The position numbers and the translations under genes were made by a program. The notes beneath the pieces are model-generated. The model saw only the letters and a list, made by a program, of their open reading frames with translations. It was not told where the DNA came from and did no database searches. From Dicaeum eximium (taxonomy: Eukaryota; Chordata; Aves; Passeriformes; Dicaeidae): a stretch of 64,000 nt of DNA. The stretch lies in assembly GCA_013396995.1 (NCBI GenBank), contig VWZP01005658.1:4540352-4604351 (forward strand), read 5' to 3'. Positions 44,175-55,317 of this stretch are shown here, one piece after another. Numbering within the stretch: position 1 is the first letter of the stretch; the number at the start of each line of letters is the position of its first letter.

Positions 44175-44781
44175 AATTAGATCCAAAGCTTGTTGAAGAA
44201 CACAGACTTACTCCCTGTGATGTCATGGATATGTTGTTCAGCACATCTGTATTTCTGCAGGTGGGGTGGGAAGGGTGCCTGCTGTGCAGAGGGATCACAC
44301 TGACTGCAGCTTTACCTGGTGGCTTGTGAGAGCCATTCTAAAGCCAGAGCTTTTACATGTGGTAGCAACTTCTTTCCACCTTTGGTTATTCAGACATTCC
44401 TTCTGTTTGGACATGTGGGAGTCATGATCTGAGCTGTCACCATTGTCACAGTCATCTTCAGAAAAATCATGTGGAAATGAAGACATCTTTTCTGTCCTGT
44501 GGCTCACCTTCCATTGAAACAGTCATTGGCAGAACACATTATTTTAAACTTGAAGACAAGATACTTAAAATACATTTTTACTTAGTAACAAAAACTTAAT
44601 CTTTCCATTTCAAGCTTCTATTTTTACAACTTAGCTTTTCTCTTTCATAATCTTACAGGTTTTAGGTTTTGTTGGCCTGCCAGTCCAGAAGACTTTGAGG
44701 AAACTAAATGTGTTTACCTTGGAATGCTTAGCCAAAGCATTAAGTAAAAAGCCCCTTCATTCCTTACTGAAATTGCTTTGA
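44175..44781 (+). other. Unexplained exon-like pair (44175-44260 and 44659-44781)
   Basis: Segment 1 (86 nt) lies between TTTCTTTATAG and donor GTGGGG and has one open frame, beginning LDPKLVEEHRLTPCDVMDML. Segment 2 follows acceptor AATCTTACAG, continues that frame in phase for 40 codons (VLGFVGLPVQKTLRKLNVF...) and ends at TGA 44779-44781. No start codon or upstream exon is evident and no family is recognised. It could be part of a lncRNA, an extra spliced 3' part of ATP13A3, a GP5 leader exon, or chance. Confidence 0.25.
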
Positions 44782-45521
44782 CTCCAATCCTGCAAGAAAA
44801 TAAAAGTCAGAGCAGCTTTGTGAACGTAGGAGCACTTGGTTTAAAGTGGATGTGTCCACTCCTTCAAAACCTATTTAGCAGACCAGTGACAAACTTGACA
44901 TTTCTGATCACATCTCACACTGAAATGCAGATTTCTGACTTCACTCAGATTTGCTTTGGGTTGGCTGAAGCACATACTCCAATATCACTACCAAAGAAGC
45001 TACAAGTGGGTTTTCTGCTGTTGGGTGTGTGACTTAAAACCTTCTCCTGTTACGTGAGTGGTTTCAAGCCCTACTTTTGGAGTTACATACAACCTGTGGA
45101 AGTTGGTTGCTTGAACAATTGTAGGCAAAAATCTGCTCTGAAGCTTCAGATATTGTTTGGCCTTTGGCCTGTCTCAGTAACTGGGCAAACATGGGTGAAA
45201 GTGTTTATCTAGAGGATGCGTTCTGCTGTTTTACTTCCCATTTAAAGTGCAGTGTCATGGTGAAGCCTGATTGCCTGCTCTGCTCCAAGTAAGTTCCTTT
45301 AAAAAGCAGATAAGTTTCTAAGGTACAGCTCAAAATTCCTTTCTCTTGCTTGTATGAGTTTAGGAACTTTCAACACAGTAAAAGAGGTAAGTACCACTGT
45401 AAGCAATACGTGTGCTCAGTGTTCTATAAAACTAAGTTCAAAACTGATTTGAGACTTCTGATACAGTAACAGTATTAATGTATTTCCTCTGGCATCCTTT
45501 TGTAGTCTTGAGAAATATTAA

Positions 45522-45539
45522 GGGGGGGGGGGAGGGGGG
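45522..45539 (+). repeat. G-run, possible quadruplex former
   Basis: Eleven G, one A, six G, followed by AGAGCTG. Low complexity; too few separate G-tracts for a textbook four-tract quadruplex except by splitting the long run. Confidence 0.6.
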
Positions 45540-47554
45540 AGAGCTGAAAGGGGAAGAGGCTGTAGACCAGACTCTGGTAAATGACCAGCTAGGCTGGTGC
45601 CTTTTCTGGAATGCCAGGTGTCTCATGTGAGGGTTTGAGAGAATTTTAATGCATGGGAATGTATAATTATGATCTTTATTGTGGGTATAACTGTGTTCTG
45701 TACTGTTAAAATCTTTAAATGTTTTTTTTTCAAAAAATACTGTTAGCAGCTCTAGATGTTTGAGACCCATAGGCTTGTCCAGTTCTTGTGGCAGCACTTA
45801 TAGCCTTCATATATTGCAAAGAATTTCTACCATTTTGCTGTTTGTCAAAACTAGTGCTTTCTAGCATTTCTGAGCATCTAACCTTGTCTTCTTGTATACT
45901 CTTATATTTTGCTATAAAACCATGAAAACAGACATCACAAACCTACAGTCCTGTGTTAGTCTGTTTCTGATTTTACAGAGTGGCATGTAGTCACACCTTC
46001 CAAGGGACCTGCATTTGCAGTTTCTAGCATAACAAATGGGGGCTTTTTCCATCCATTTGGTTCTCTAGGTCCTTGCTTCTCTTGTCTCACTGAATCCTGT
46101 AGTTCTCCTGTGGTTTTGAGTTACGTTGGTGCAGGTTGAGATGCCAGTCAGGGCTTAAAACAGAAATTTCTTAATATATTTCTAGGTGTAGGGTTTGCTT
46201 GTGGGGATAGGTAGGATCAGGGACAGGCTGAGTTACAAATTTATTGAGGTAAAAGCATCACTGGCTTATACAGAGAGTTTTGGGTGGGGAGGATTACTAG
46301 GAGGGTGAGATTCTCTGAAAGATTCTTGTTTGACATGTGAAGGACCTTTGGAAGAGTGAAATCTCGTGCTGTTTTTTGGTGATGCATATGCCTCATTCAA
46401 TGAGTTGTGAAAAGCCCACTGAGATCTTGCTTTGTGGCACCGTGTTGCTGGTCATTGATAGCACTAAATGCCATGTCCTTCCCTTCCTGAGGGAGAGTTA
46501 GAGATTTTACCAGACTTCAGTACTCTGAACCTGAAAAATTTTTAATTTTTTTTTTTTAAAGCACTCCCTTTTGCTCTTTGGGTTTTTTTTTTTTTAATGC
46601 AGTAGCTGGTTTGGACATACAGCTGTTTGGGGTCCATTGTGGTATGTTCTTGTCAGCAGTTCAGGAGCCTGAGAAGCTCTGCTGTCCTTTCTTATTTCTC
46701 TTTAAGTGATGGGGGTTGTACCCAACAGTCTGTGAGATTGGTATGGGAGAGCTTCACCCTTGCCCCTGAAAAAGAGAATGTGGGGATGGAGCCTTCCTCT
46801 CCCGCCGTGTTCCCGGTGCAGAACACTGACATTGTGTCAGCCATCCCAGTTATGTCTGTGGAACTTGTGTAGCTGTTCCAGTGGTCCCAGCTGCTGCTTA
46901 TTCTCAGCCAGGTGCTTGACATCCAGGTTTCTGGTACACTTGGACTTGTTGATTTCCTTGAGGAAGTATTTCTAGGCTGTGGGTTTCTGTTTGACTGGCT
47001 CTTTTAAATATTACCATTTAAACCTACGATTGCTTTCCTGTTTGTTTGGAAATGTATGCAACTTTCCAACTTTGTGGTGTGTTTCATGCAGATGTACCTT
47101 TTATTGCTACAACTTCCCATCTAATTTTGTGCACTTCTTTCCTCTCATTTCACTGTACTTTCAGTACCACTGCTGATAGCTCAGCATTGCGTTAAGCTGT
47201 TGAAATGAGGCTTGTTGGTTATCAGAGGCTCACTACTGTCCTGTGCCAAATGGGGTCTTCTGTGTTATTTCAGGCTGTGTCAAAAATAGCCTGTTCCTTC
47301 TTGTGTGTTCCTGGGCTGTTCCAAGAAGCCATCACTTGAAAACGCTGAGACAGGATTTAACTGGACGGTGCTGTTTTGCTATTCACCACTTAAAGTACAG
47401 GACAACCTTTTTACCTCCATTGTCTATTTTTGCAGGCTAAACTTTATTTTTAAACCTCAGATAACTTACAATGGAAAAACACAGTGCGTGCAGGACCTTT
47501 TGATAATTTTTGAAAATATTTTTGGCATGTAATTTAGTATAATATACTAAACCT

Positions 47555-47638
47555 TGTCTAGTGGAAGATGTCCCTGTCAGATGGAAAGAGAGGATCCTTA
47601 AGGTCCCTTCCAACACAAACCCTTCTGTGATTCTATAA
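47555..47638 (+). mobile_element. CR1 LINE 3' end, + orientation, upstream of GP5
   Basis: TGTCTAGTGGAAGATGTCCC... then GATCCTTAAGGTCCCTTCCA and TTCTGTGATTCTAT match the last about 85 bases of CR1, including the terminal 8-bp repeat (ATTCTRTG). Better preserved than the other copies here. It ends about 320 bases before the GP5 coding exon. Confidence 0.9.
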
Positions 47639-47962
47639 TGCCTTTCTGTTCGAACAAATACATGTCTTTTGACTACTTAAGTGCTTCATGATGATTTTTG
47701 TATACTTTTGTTATACTTAATTGGTACAAATACAAACAAAGAATACTTGATTTACAAAAGTTAATTTATCTGTACTTCTCAGTGTAAGCTGAGCACTTCA
47801 GAAGTATTGGCAGTGAACAATAAAAGAGATTTTGAAGTTTGCTTTCAAGGCAAGGGAAATTCTGCACACATTTGCAGGTTTAGGATATAATCATGTATCT
47901 TTGTGAGCTGCTAAGTTACCTATGATCAAATCCTGATTCTCTCTTATCTCTTGTAACAGCTA

Positions 47963-48010
47963 ATGTTTCTGGCACTTCATCAAGGATGTTGGTGTTTCGT
48001 TTGTCAGTGA
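47963..48010 (+). CDS. Small upstream ORF overlapping the GP5 start
   Basis: If the exon begins after the acceptor TTGTAACAG (AG 47958-47959), the first ATG met is at 47963. It is out of frame with GP5, has a weak context (C at -3) and runs 15 codons to TGA 48008-48010. The stop overlaps the second in-frame GP5 Met as TGATG. It could reduce GP5 translation. Confidence 0.35.
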   Translation: MFLALHQGCWCFVCQ

Positions 48011-49914
48011 TGATCAGGCTTTTCTTCCAGTTGGATGCATCTATTTGTCCTGAGAAGTGTGACTGCTCTTCAAAAAATGCAATTTATTGCTCTGGCCCCC
48101 ACATAAAAGACCTGGAATTGTTAAATCTGCCTTGCAACTTGACAGAAATTCACATAACAAACGCTAACATATCGTACTTGCAGGATGTGTTTGCCAGGAT
48201 GGCGGAACTGCAGCATCTCATCCTGTCTTCAAACAACATCGCTCTGGTTTCACCGATGGCTTTTAAAGGCTTGGGAAGGTTAAAAATCCTCAAACTGCTA
48301 GATAATAAGCTGGTTGAACTTCCCCCAGAAGCATTTGATGACATGGTGCAGCTTCAGCAACTGATTATTGAAAGTAACAGGTTGAAATCTATTGAGGAAA
48401 ATCTGTTTGACAAACTGGCTAATTTGCAGGAGCTTTACTTGAACAAAAACCAACTAACAGCACTTCCCAGTGGTGTGACGAAGAAACTCACCAAACTCAG
48501 AGTACTGAACTTGTCAAGAAATTACTTAGCAGCACTGCCTAGGAATATATTTAGTGCATTAGCCAGGCTTGAGAGGCTGATGCTGTATATTAATAGGCTG
48601 TCTTCAATAGAGTCTGGTATGTTTGATAGCCTGAGGGAGCTGCTGGAGCTTTTTTTGCATTCCAATAATATCTATTCCATTGCCCCTGATGCATTTCATT
48701 GTCTTGGTAAACTAAGAACCCTGACACTCTCCAGAAACAGGCTTCAGGTTTTGCCTTCTGGGCTTTTTTTGCACTTGCATGACCTGTCTAAACTGACCTT
48801 GTACAGGAACCCACTGAAGTCTCTTCCAGAAGTACTGTTTGGAGAGATGAGACATCTTGGTAGCCTGTGGCTGTATCACACAAAGCTCTCAACAATACCA
48901 GACTTTGTTTTCAGTAACTTGACAAATTTAGAGCTTCTTGTGCTGAGTTTTAACCCAGAGCTTACGGTTCTTCCTAAGAATGTGTTCAGTGGCCTGAGTG
49001 AACTGCGGGGCCTTTCTCTCCATACAAGTAATATTTCCAGTTTGCCAGAGGGAATCTTTATGAGCCTTCAGAAACTGCAGAACATCTCCCTGTTTGATAC
49101 AAGGCTTGAGGTTCTTCCCAGAAACCTCTTTCATAATCTCAAGCACCTCCAGAAAGTTTACCTGAATAGTACTAACCTGCAGTCTCTTCCTGCAGATTTC
49201 TTTACTGCTTTACCTGAGCTGGAAGAAGTTGTCCTCGATGACAACCCATGGAAATGCGATTGCCAAATTCTTGGTTTCCAAGAATGGCTCCAAAAGAGCA
49301 GGACAATAGTTAAAAATGTGCCATCTCTAATGTGCCACAGCCCAGTGGCGCTGCAGAATATTTCTCTTGTGTCTCTACGCATCGATGACCCAGAGTGCCT
49401 GCCAACCACAGCTATGGCATACCAGACATCCAGCTCAACTTATTCCCAGACCTTGACATCTCCTGTGACAGAGCACTTCTCATCATCTAGGGAGACTGCT
49501 GTAACAGTGCTGTCTGACGTGGAAATCACCAGCACACCCACATCTATTCCTCCTGCAGCCCCAGGGTTTACCTACTCCTATGCTGAAGATGTTGGACAAC
49601 CTGGGCTACATTTCTCAGATGTTCTAGTCCAAACCTCTTCCAGCATCATAACACAAACCAACAGTGTCAGAGGGACAGATTTAACTACTCTTGTCTGGTG
49701 GGATGAGTTTCCAGCCCACAGCAGAGCTAAACCCTATTTTAATACCAGAGTTACTTATTGCCAGCTATTCTTGTGCATTCACAGTTTGATTTTAACACTC
49801 CAGACTGTAGTCATTGTGCTCAGTCTGTATGTGATGGGTAACACCAGGCAACTCTTGCACTCCAGAAATATTCCTGCTCAGCCTGTGGTTCTGATAAGAA
49901 TATTAAGAAGATAG
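47986..49914 (+). CDS. GP5: GP5, platelet/thrombocyte glycoprotein V (intronless coding exon)
   Basis: 642 residues, ending at TAG. Glycoprotein V is the LRR subunit that associates with GPIb-IX in the von Willebrand factor receptor of platelets (nucleated thrombocytes in birds); in mammals thrombin cleaves it. Seen: short hydrophobic leader (1-19), LRRNT cysteines from C21 (CPEKCDC), about 14-15 LRRs (about 50-419), LRRCT beginning NPWKCDC (420-426) and ending near C471, a Ser/Thr/Pro-rich stalk (about 473-590), TM (about 594-616) and a 24-residue tail. The LFLH and VLFGEM blocks in the LRRs are GP5-specific. It is longer than human (about 560, from memory), mostly in the stalk. The start at 47986 has A at -3; M9 (48010) is an alternative. 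No thrombin site is recognised. Like mammalian GP5, the coding region is one exon, preceded by an acceptor at 47958-47959. Confidence 0.93.
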   Translation: MLVFRLSVMIRLFFQLDASICPEKCDCSSKNAIYCSGPHIKDLELLNLPCNLTEIHITNANISYLQDVFARMAELQHLILSSNNIALVSPMAFKGLGRLKILKLLDNKLVELPPEAFDDMVQLQQLIIESNRLKSIEENLFDKLANLQELYLNKNQLTALPSGVTKKLTKLRVLNLSRNYLAALPRNIFSALARLERLMLYINRLSSIESGMFDSLRELLELFLHSNNIYSIAPDAFHCLGKLRTLTLSRNRLQVLPSGLFLHLHDLSKLTLYRNPLKSLPEVLFGEMRHLGSLWLYHTKLSTIPDFVFSNLTNLELLVLSFNPELTVLPKNVFSGLSELRGLSLHTSNISSLPEGIFMSLQKLQNISLFDTRLEVLPRNLFHNLKHLQKVYLNSTNLQSLPADFFTALPELEEVVLDDNPWKCDCQILGFQEWLQKSRTIVKNVPSLMCHSPVALQNISLVSLRIDDPECLPTTAMAYQTSSSTYSQTLTSPVTEHFSSSRETAVTVLSDVEITSTPTSIPPAAPGFTYSYAEDVGQPGLHFSDVLVQTSSSIITQTNSVRGTDLTTLVWWDEFPAHSRAKPYFNTRVTYCQLFLCIHSLILTLQTVVIVLSLYVMGNTRQLLHSRNIPAQPVVLIRILRR

Positions 49915-51460
49915 AGAACCCAAGAAAGAACTGGAAGTGCTGCTTTGGGTTCTTTTTGAACATTTGAGCAGTAATGCTCAATTCAGATCTGGATTACAGA
50001 TCTTCATAGCAAAGACTATAAGGACCTTGTCTTTATAACATAATGGAAATGAGTTTTATGCACCTTGAAGTGTTTGCCAGGAGTGGCTGTAATCACTATA
50101 AATTGCTACAGCACTTGGTGCACTAACCCAGAGATGAAAGTATCTGTGGTCACCTCTACATGTGTGCTGTGGGTTTCCTGCCTTGGAGTGCAGCCCTGTC
50201 CCCTGGCAGAGGCTGCTGCCTGCTGAGTGTTCACTGCTCAGATGGAGTTCCATCAGTGTAGGGACTCTTCCATAGGAACATGGCTTCAACTGTGCTTTAG
50301 AGATCACCCAGAGTACTCCAATACTATTATTCCCTATACTGCCTGCAATCTTTTGTCTCCTTACTGAGAAAACAAATGGTGGTTTTGGCAGGAGATGCTG
50401 GGAAGGACGTTTAAACAAGGTGGATGTGTGCAGAATGGTGTGGTGCAAGTGTCTTAAATTTTGCTTTCCATCCTCAGCCTCTTTCCAGGACGTGGCACAA
50501 GGAAGGGGTACCAGTTAAAGCTAACAGCAGAGGAAGATGCTGAGCTAGGAAGTATAATCTTGATGTATTTTATTGTTTGCTTGGAGGTTTTCTGGAAACT
50601 CTGTAAAGTTCCTACAACTCTGAATTTTAAGTAAACACTTTCATCCTTAAACTTTGGCCAGTGGTCTGAAAAAACAAGGTGTTCCTGGCTGCATGATGCA
50701 GGGAATCTTGAAACCAGAGTACCAGGCAGATGCCCAGGACTGAGGATGGGCTGCACAGGGGTGAATTGGTTTGAGAGCTGATCTTGGCTGAGCTGGGAGA
50801 AAAAAGAATGGTCTCTCCTGGGCTTGGCTAGCAAAACAGCAGCATGCAGCTGAGGGGCAGGGAGCCAGCCTGAACTGAGGGCCACAAAGTGTCACCTCCA
50901 TTTGGAAGGTGGCTGGGGAGTGTACACAACTTCATCAATTTGGACTGTTCAGTAATATTTTCAGTCTCACTATTTTTTACCTTATTAGCTACTGCTATTC
51001 CCTGACTTCCAGTCCTTTCAAGTGTTGATATGCAAAGGCAACTACTAGGCAATAGTGTGGGTTTTGATCTTTATACTAACATTTTATTAATATTTTGAAT
51101 TGTATGAATATTTTTATTTATAAGTAGACTGGTGGCTGTCAGACTGCCTGTGCTTTAGTAGCTTTTGGATTTAACTATCAGTTTTATCTACATTATAGGG
51201 CTTAGTTTGCTCTTAAAAGCTCTGATGAGCTAAAAAACCTCTGGGTGTGGTTCCCTGGCTCCTTGGGCCAGAGAGCCTCTACTCCAGGAGTGATTTTGTA
51301 ACCTTAGTGACTTTGTTACTATTAGGGACTTACCTAGATGGCCTTTAAATGCACATGACAGGCTTGAGGTGAAGAAAACTTGCTTTTCCTGCAGGTTTAT
51401 GGTTGGTTCCCTGCTGTGTGTTACTCTAGGCAGTGAGAATAAACTGTGACTGCTTTGTTT
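49915..51460 (+). other. GP5: GP5 3' untranslated region (predicted)
   Basis: No further coding frame. The first convincing poly(A) signal is AATAAA at 51438, followed by GT-rich sequence, giving a UTR of about 1.5 kb. Antisense open frames at 50056-51052 have no domain features and overlap this UTR. Confidence 0.55.
51438..51443 (+). terminator. Candidate poly(A) signal of GP5
   Basis: GAGAATAAACTGTGACTGC, followed 20-40 bases on by GT-rich TTTCAGGGTGCTCTGGTGCT, the usual downstream-element layout. Confidence 0.55.
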
Positions 51461-53370
51461 CAGGGTGCTCTGGTGCTGGGCTTAAATTCCTCTTCCAGGC
51501 TTTGAAAAGAGAGCATGTGCTTCTATAGTGTTAAATGATCATTGTCTTGCCAGTGAGGTTTAACAAAATTTAGCAAACCTGGCTAAATGGGAGTTAGAGC
51601 CATCTCTAAAGAAGCAGAAATGCAAGTCATGGCAAGTGGTGCAAAGCAAGCTGTGACTGGAATCATGAACAGATGCTCCAGAGTATTTATTGCAATATAA
51701 TTGAGAGAAGCACAAAACCAGCAGTGAGCTTTCTCAGTGGTGGTTCTGGGTGGTTGCATGTAGTGTTTAAGAAGAGAGAGTTGTTGCAGATTTAGGTCCT
51801 TGGTTGGAGAGCTGTAATAACCACTCAGTGCTGTGCCAGCTCCAGCGCTGTCACACGGTGCCACGCAGGCATCTGCTCGCAGCAGGCAGATCACTGTCAT
51901 CAGGACTAGGCAGGAAATTCTGGTTTTGAGTTCTACAAACCATGCTGGTGATCGTTACCTCAGTGAAGGAAGTCTGCTCCGGGCACTTGGATACAGAGTG
52001 TCTGATTTCTAAGGAAAAGCACCTGTTTGCTCAAGGTATGGGTTTGACACCTCGCTGTCCGACCCGAGGGCAGCAGGGCAGCCCCAGCTGCCTCCTCTCT
52101 GAGCCCTCCTGTGGCTGCCTTGGCTCTGGGTGCAGTCGCTGGGCTGCAGCTCTGGCAGGGGGGGTCTGGCACAGAGCTGTGTACAGTCAAGTGCTAGGAC
52201 CAGGATGATTCCTCTGCACATGCTGTCATCGGGCTTTCCCCACGCTTGAGCCAGACGGGGGAAGTGAAGTCATCAGACAACAAAAGGCTGGAGCAATGAG
52301 TGCCTGGGGTGGTTTACTAACTTTTCCTCTGAGGTGTACTGTTTTGAGCTGCCTCTGATTCATTGTTTCTTGCCCAGTGGAGCTCAGCCCTTCCTGAAAA
52401 ACTCCCTGGCCTGAGAAATCTGAGGATATCCTTGTGTGTACCCCATTTCTGTCTTTCCTGGAGAAGGGATAGTTGTCCAGGTCAGCATGATGCAGCTATG
52501 GCAGGCAGGAAGGCAGCCGGCTGGTCCCCAGACCCTCTCTGGGCAGCCCTGCCTCACTGCTGCCTCAAAGCAGCATTCCCTTGTGTGCCAGGATTTTTCT
52601 TGGTCCCTGCAGCCCACACCTGCATCATTTACTGCTCAGCCTTCGCCACAGGCTGGGTGGGAACACAGTGGGCTGGAAGAAACTGGAGGTACTGAATCCT
52701 TGATCCAGTGGGTCCCTGATACTGGGGAAGAGGCAAATGTAAAGCACATCTGCATACACTGGCTGAATGGGTTGGTTCTGCTCACTTGGCTCCTGATCGG
52801 GGGGCAGAGTCATGGTTAACAGCCCTGCATGTTATCCAGACCTCAAAGACAAGGACCTGCTTCCAGGACCACATCCCAGCTGGGAGTGCTTGGGTACCTC
52901 ACCCCCCCCAGGCCAGCTGTGCCAGCCCAGCCACAGCTCACTCTGTCCCTTCAAGTGCTTGCTGCTGTAGCTGCTCCTGCTCTCTCTGTTTAGGAAATCC
53001 TGGAGCAGCGGGAGCTCTGACCTACCCTGTGCCAAGCCATAGGAGTATTCATTGTGTTTCCAGCTTGATGTCACTACAAATGCCATTCCCCTTTGCTTGT
53101 TGGCACGTGAATCCAGAAAGTCCCCAAAGCTCAGGGTGCTGAGGGGGGAATTGAATGAACTGCTGCCACAAACACAGCCACTGCAGCAAGCACTTCCAAG
53201 CCACCAGCACACACATCCTTCTTTGTGTCCTGGTGTCCTGGTCCTCTCCATTCCACCACCTCTGCCCCATGAGACCAGGAGCTGCAGGAGAGCCCTTGTC
53301 ACTGCTTGCAGAGGGCAGTGAGCTTGGGCAGCTGCCTGTGAAATGCAGTTCAGTCCTCCAAAGCATAGCA

Positions 53371-53763
53371 GCAAGATCAGAGCCTGCATCTCAGATCTTC
53401 CCTGTGCTGATGTCAAAGAGAAGTAGGGTGATGGCAGATGTGCTTGGAGAAGGCCCCCAGCAGTGCCCTGGTGTTCAGGAGTACATGCAGCTGCTGGCTG
53501 AGAGGCAGCAGCCCTGGGAGGCTCTGCCTGACATTACGGAGCATTGGCTGTGTCTCCTCCAGGCCTCCAACCAGCACGGCTTGCCTAGGGCTGCTGATCT
53601 GGCAGCATTGATGTTGGAGCATTTCCTAGGGATGTCAGAGGAGCTGGGAGGAGACACAGCCCAAGGCACGTTCCCACTGGACAAGGCCATGAGACTTTAC
53701 AGACTCACAGTGAGCAGAAGGCCTGAAGCTCCTGCTTTGTCCCAGCTGGGAATGGCAAACTAG
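53371..53763 (+). other. Unrecognised open reading frame, possible decayed exon or chance
   Basis: The frame ends at TAG 53761-53763. Its last about 100 codons (EYMQLLAERQQPWEALPDI..., ADLAALMLEHFLGMSEELGG) read like an amphipathic helical protein rather than the Pro/Arg-rich peptides of the surrounding frames. CAG at 53476-53478 could be an acceptor and GTGAGC at 53710 a donor. No family is recognised. Confidence 0.2.
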
Positions 53764-55295
53764 GGAGGTGTTATGCCTCCATTTTTGTAGCCAAAATCTG
53801 GGTTTATACTCACCTATGGGTGTTCATGGGTGGATAAGCCCTGGTACAGTCTCTTACTTGGGCCAAGGGAGGTGAGTCCCACTTCAGTACAGGGTGGGAG
53901 CTCCTGTTCCAGCAGCACACGGACCCATCCACCACTGGGCTCAGGCCTTGTGCAATTGCTGCTGTAGGACTGGCATGCCAGACTTCCAGCTGTGCCTTTG
54001 TGTCTCTCTGCATGGAAAAAGCTCAGGGCAGACAGCCAGCGATGGCTGGCAGCAGCTCTGCAGTCTGCTGTTTACTCCTCTGCTGGCTTCTCCTGGGAAG
54101 AGATGAGGCCCCTTCCCCCTTTGTGTGTAGGGAAGAGGTCCCTGGGGCACTCTGTGGTGCCAGAGACAGCTTCACAGAGATGGAGCTGATCTAGGAAACA
54201 TTTCAGTGTACGAGCCCCGTGCCCAGGAGCTCCAGCTGCTCCTTCCTCCCTTTCACAGCACACATCGGACAAGCTCTTTCCGCTTCGGATTATCTCTGCA
54301 GGCGGACTTGGCTGCAGGCCCCACATTCCTTCCAGCCTAGCACTGCCCTGAGCCTGGGCCAAGCCCTGAGTGCTGCTGCTATTGCTCGGGCCAGGGCTGA
54401 GCCTGGAGGAGACGGTTCTGCTGGTGGGGTGAACCCCACTGGAGCCTGAGATCCTAAATGCCATTTTCCTTGAGCTCCAGGAGGGTTGTGGGGGCCTGGT
54501 GCTGGTGCTTGGATGGAGGTCAGCCTGATCCCTGCTAACTGTCCTCGATGGACCAAAGCTGCTGCTGCTCCCTCCCAAAGTTCCCACTTTGCATAAGCAC
54601 TTTCCCAGGGAAGGCAGGACATGTCCCCATCCCTTGGGGCAGATGATGGCATCATCTAGGCATGAGCAGCCCTGGCCCTGCGTCCCAAAAGCGAAGAGGG
54701 AAAATGTCACTGTGGCTGGATCCCTGGCCCTATGGAGGATCTCTCTCATTTGGGCTCCTCAAAGGATTAGGGTGGGCCCATGGTGAGGCAGGGGCTGCTA
54801 GTGCTTCTCTAAGGGTGGAGGTGGCCCCAGCGCCAGTCCCTGAGGGACCAATGCCCCTTCCTTCACCCCTCAGCTGTGGCTTGAACCTGTGGGTGCTGCT
54901 CAGGCCCAGAGGTGTTATTCTGTGCTGGAGCACAGGGAGGACTCCCTCTGTGGCCCCTAGCCCAGCCCTCCACCCTCCTCCTCCTCCGCTCCAGCAGTGT
55001 TTGGCCTGGAGCCCGGGACCAGCCGGTCTCTGTGCGCACCGGGGGCCACCAGGGCGGGGGATCATGGCCGGGTGGGCTCTGTGCAGCACTGCAGGGTAAT
55101 GGGGGGTCCCAGCGCTGCACTGCAGGCAGCAGCAGGCCATGGGGAGGGCCCATCCTGCCCAGGGAGCTCAGGCAGGAGCTGGAGGTGTGCAGGGAGCAGG
55201 GGCTGAGGGGGGAGCTGTGGCTGCACGGCGTGGGTGAGCGTGCTCAGCTGCTTGGCAGATGAACAATGTGCTCTCCCAGCCAAGCCCACAAGCTG

Positions 55296-55317
55296 CTAAT
55301 TTTAGCGATGACATGAA
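55296..55317 (+). promoter_or_regulatory. MEF2-like box with GCGATG flank, copy 1
   Basis: CTAATTTTAG (55296-55305) fits the MEF2 consensus YTAWWWWTAR and runs into CGATGACATGAA. TTTTAGCGATGACATGAA (55300-55317) matches copy 2 at 16 of 18 positions. Confidence 0.4.

Larger units (their letters stand above)
44121..47554. other. Intergenic ATP13A3-GP5 region
   Basis: About 3.4 kb with no recognised protein gene. It holds an exon-like pair at 44175-44260 and 44659-44781 (separate entry) and a G-run at 45522. Part of it probably contains the GP5 promoter and a 5' non-coding exon, because the GP5 coding exon starts with a splice acceptor; I cannot place them. Open frames at 46627-46975 have no coding character I recognise. 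Confidence 0.5.

Noticed and set aside
52832..53416. 194-codon minus-strand frame
   Set aside because: Low-complexity composition, overlaps plus-strand frames, no domain or promoter evidence.
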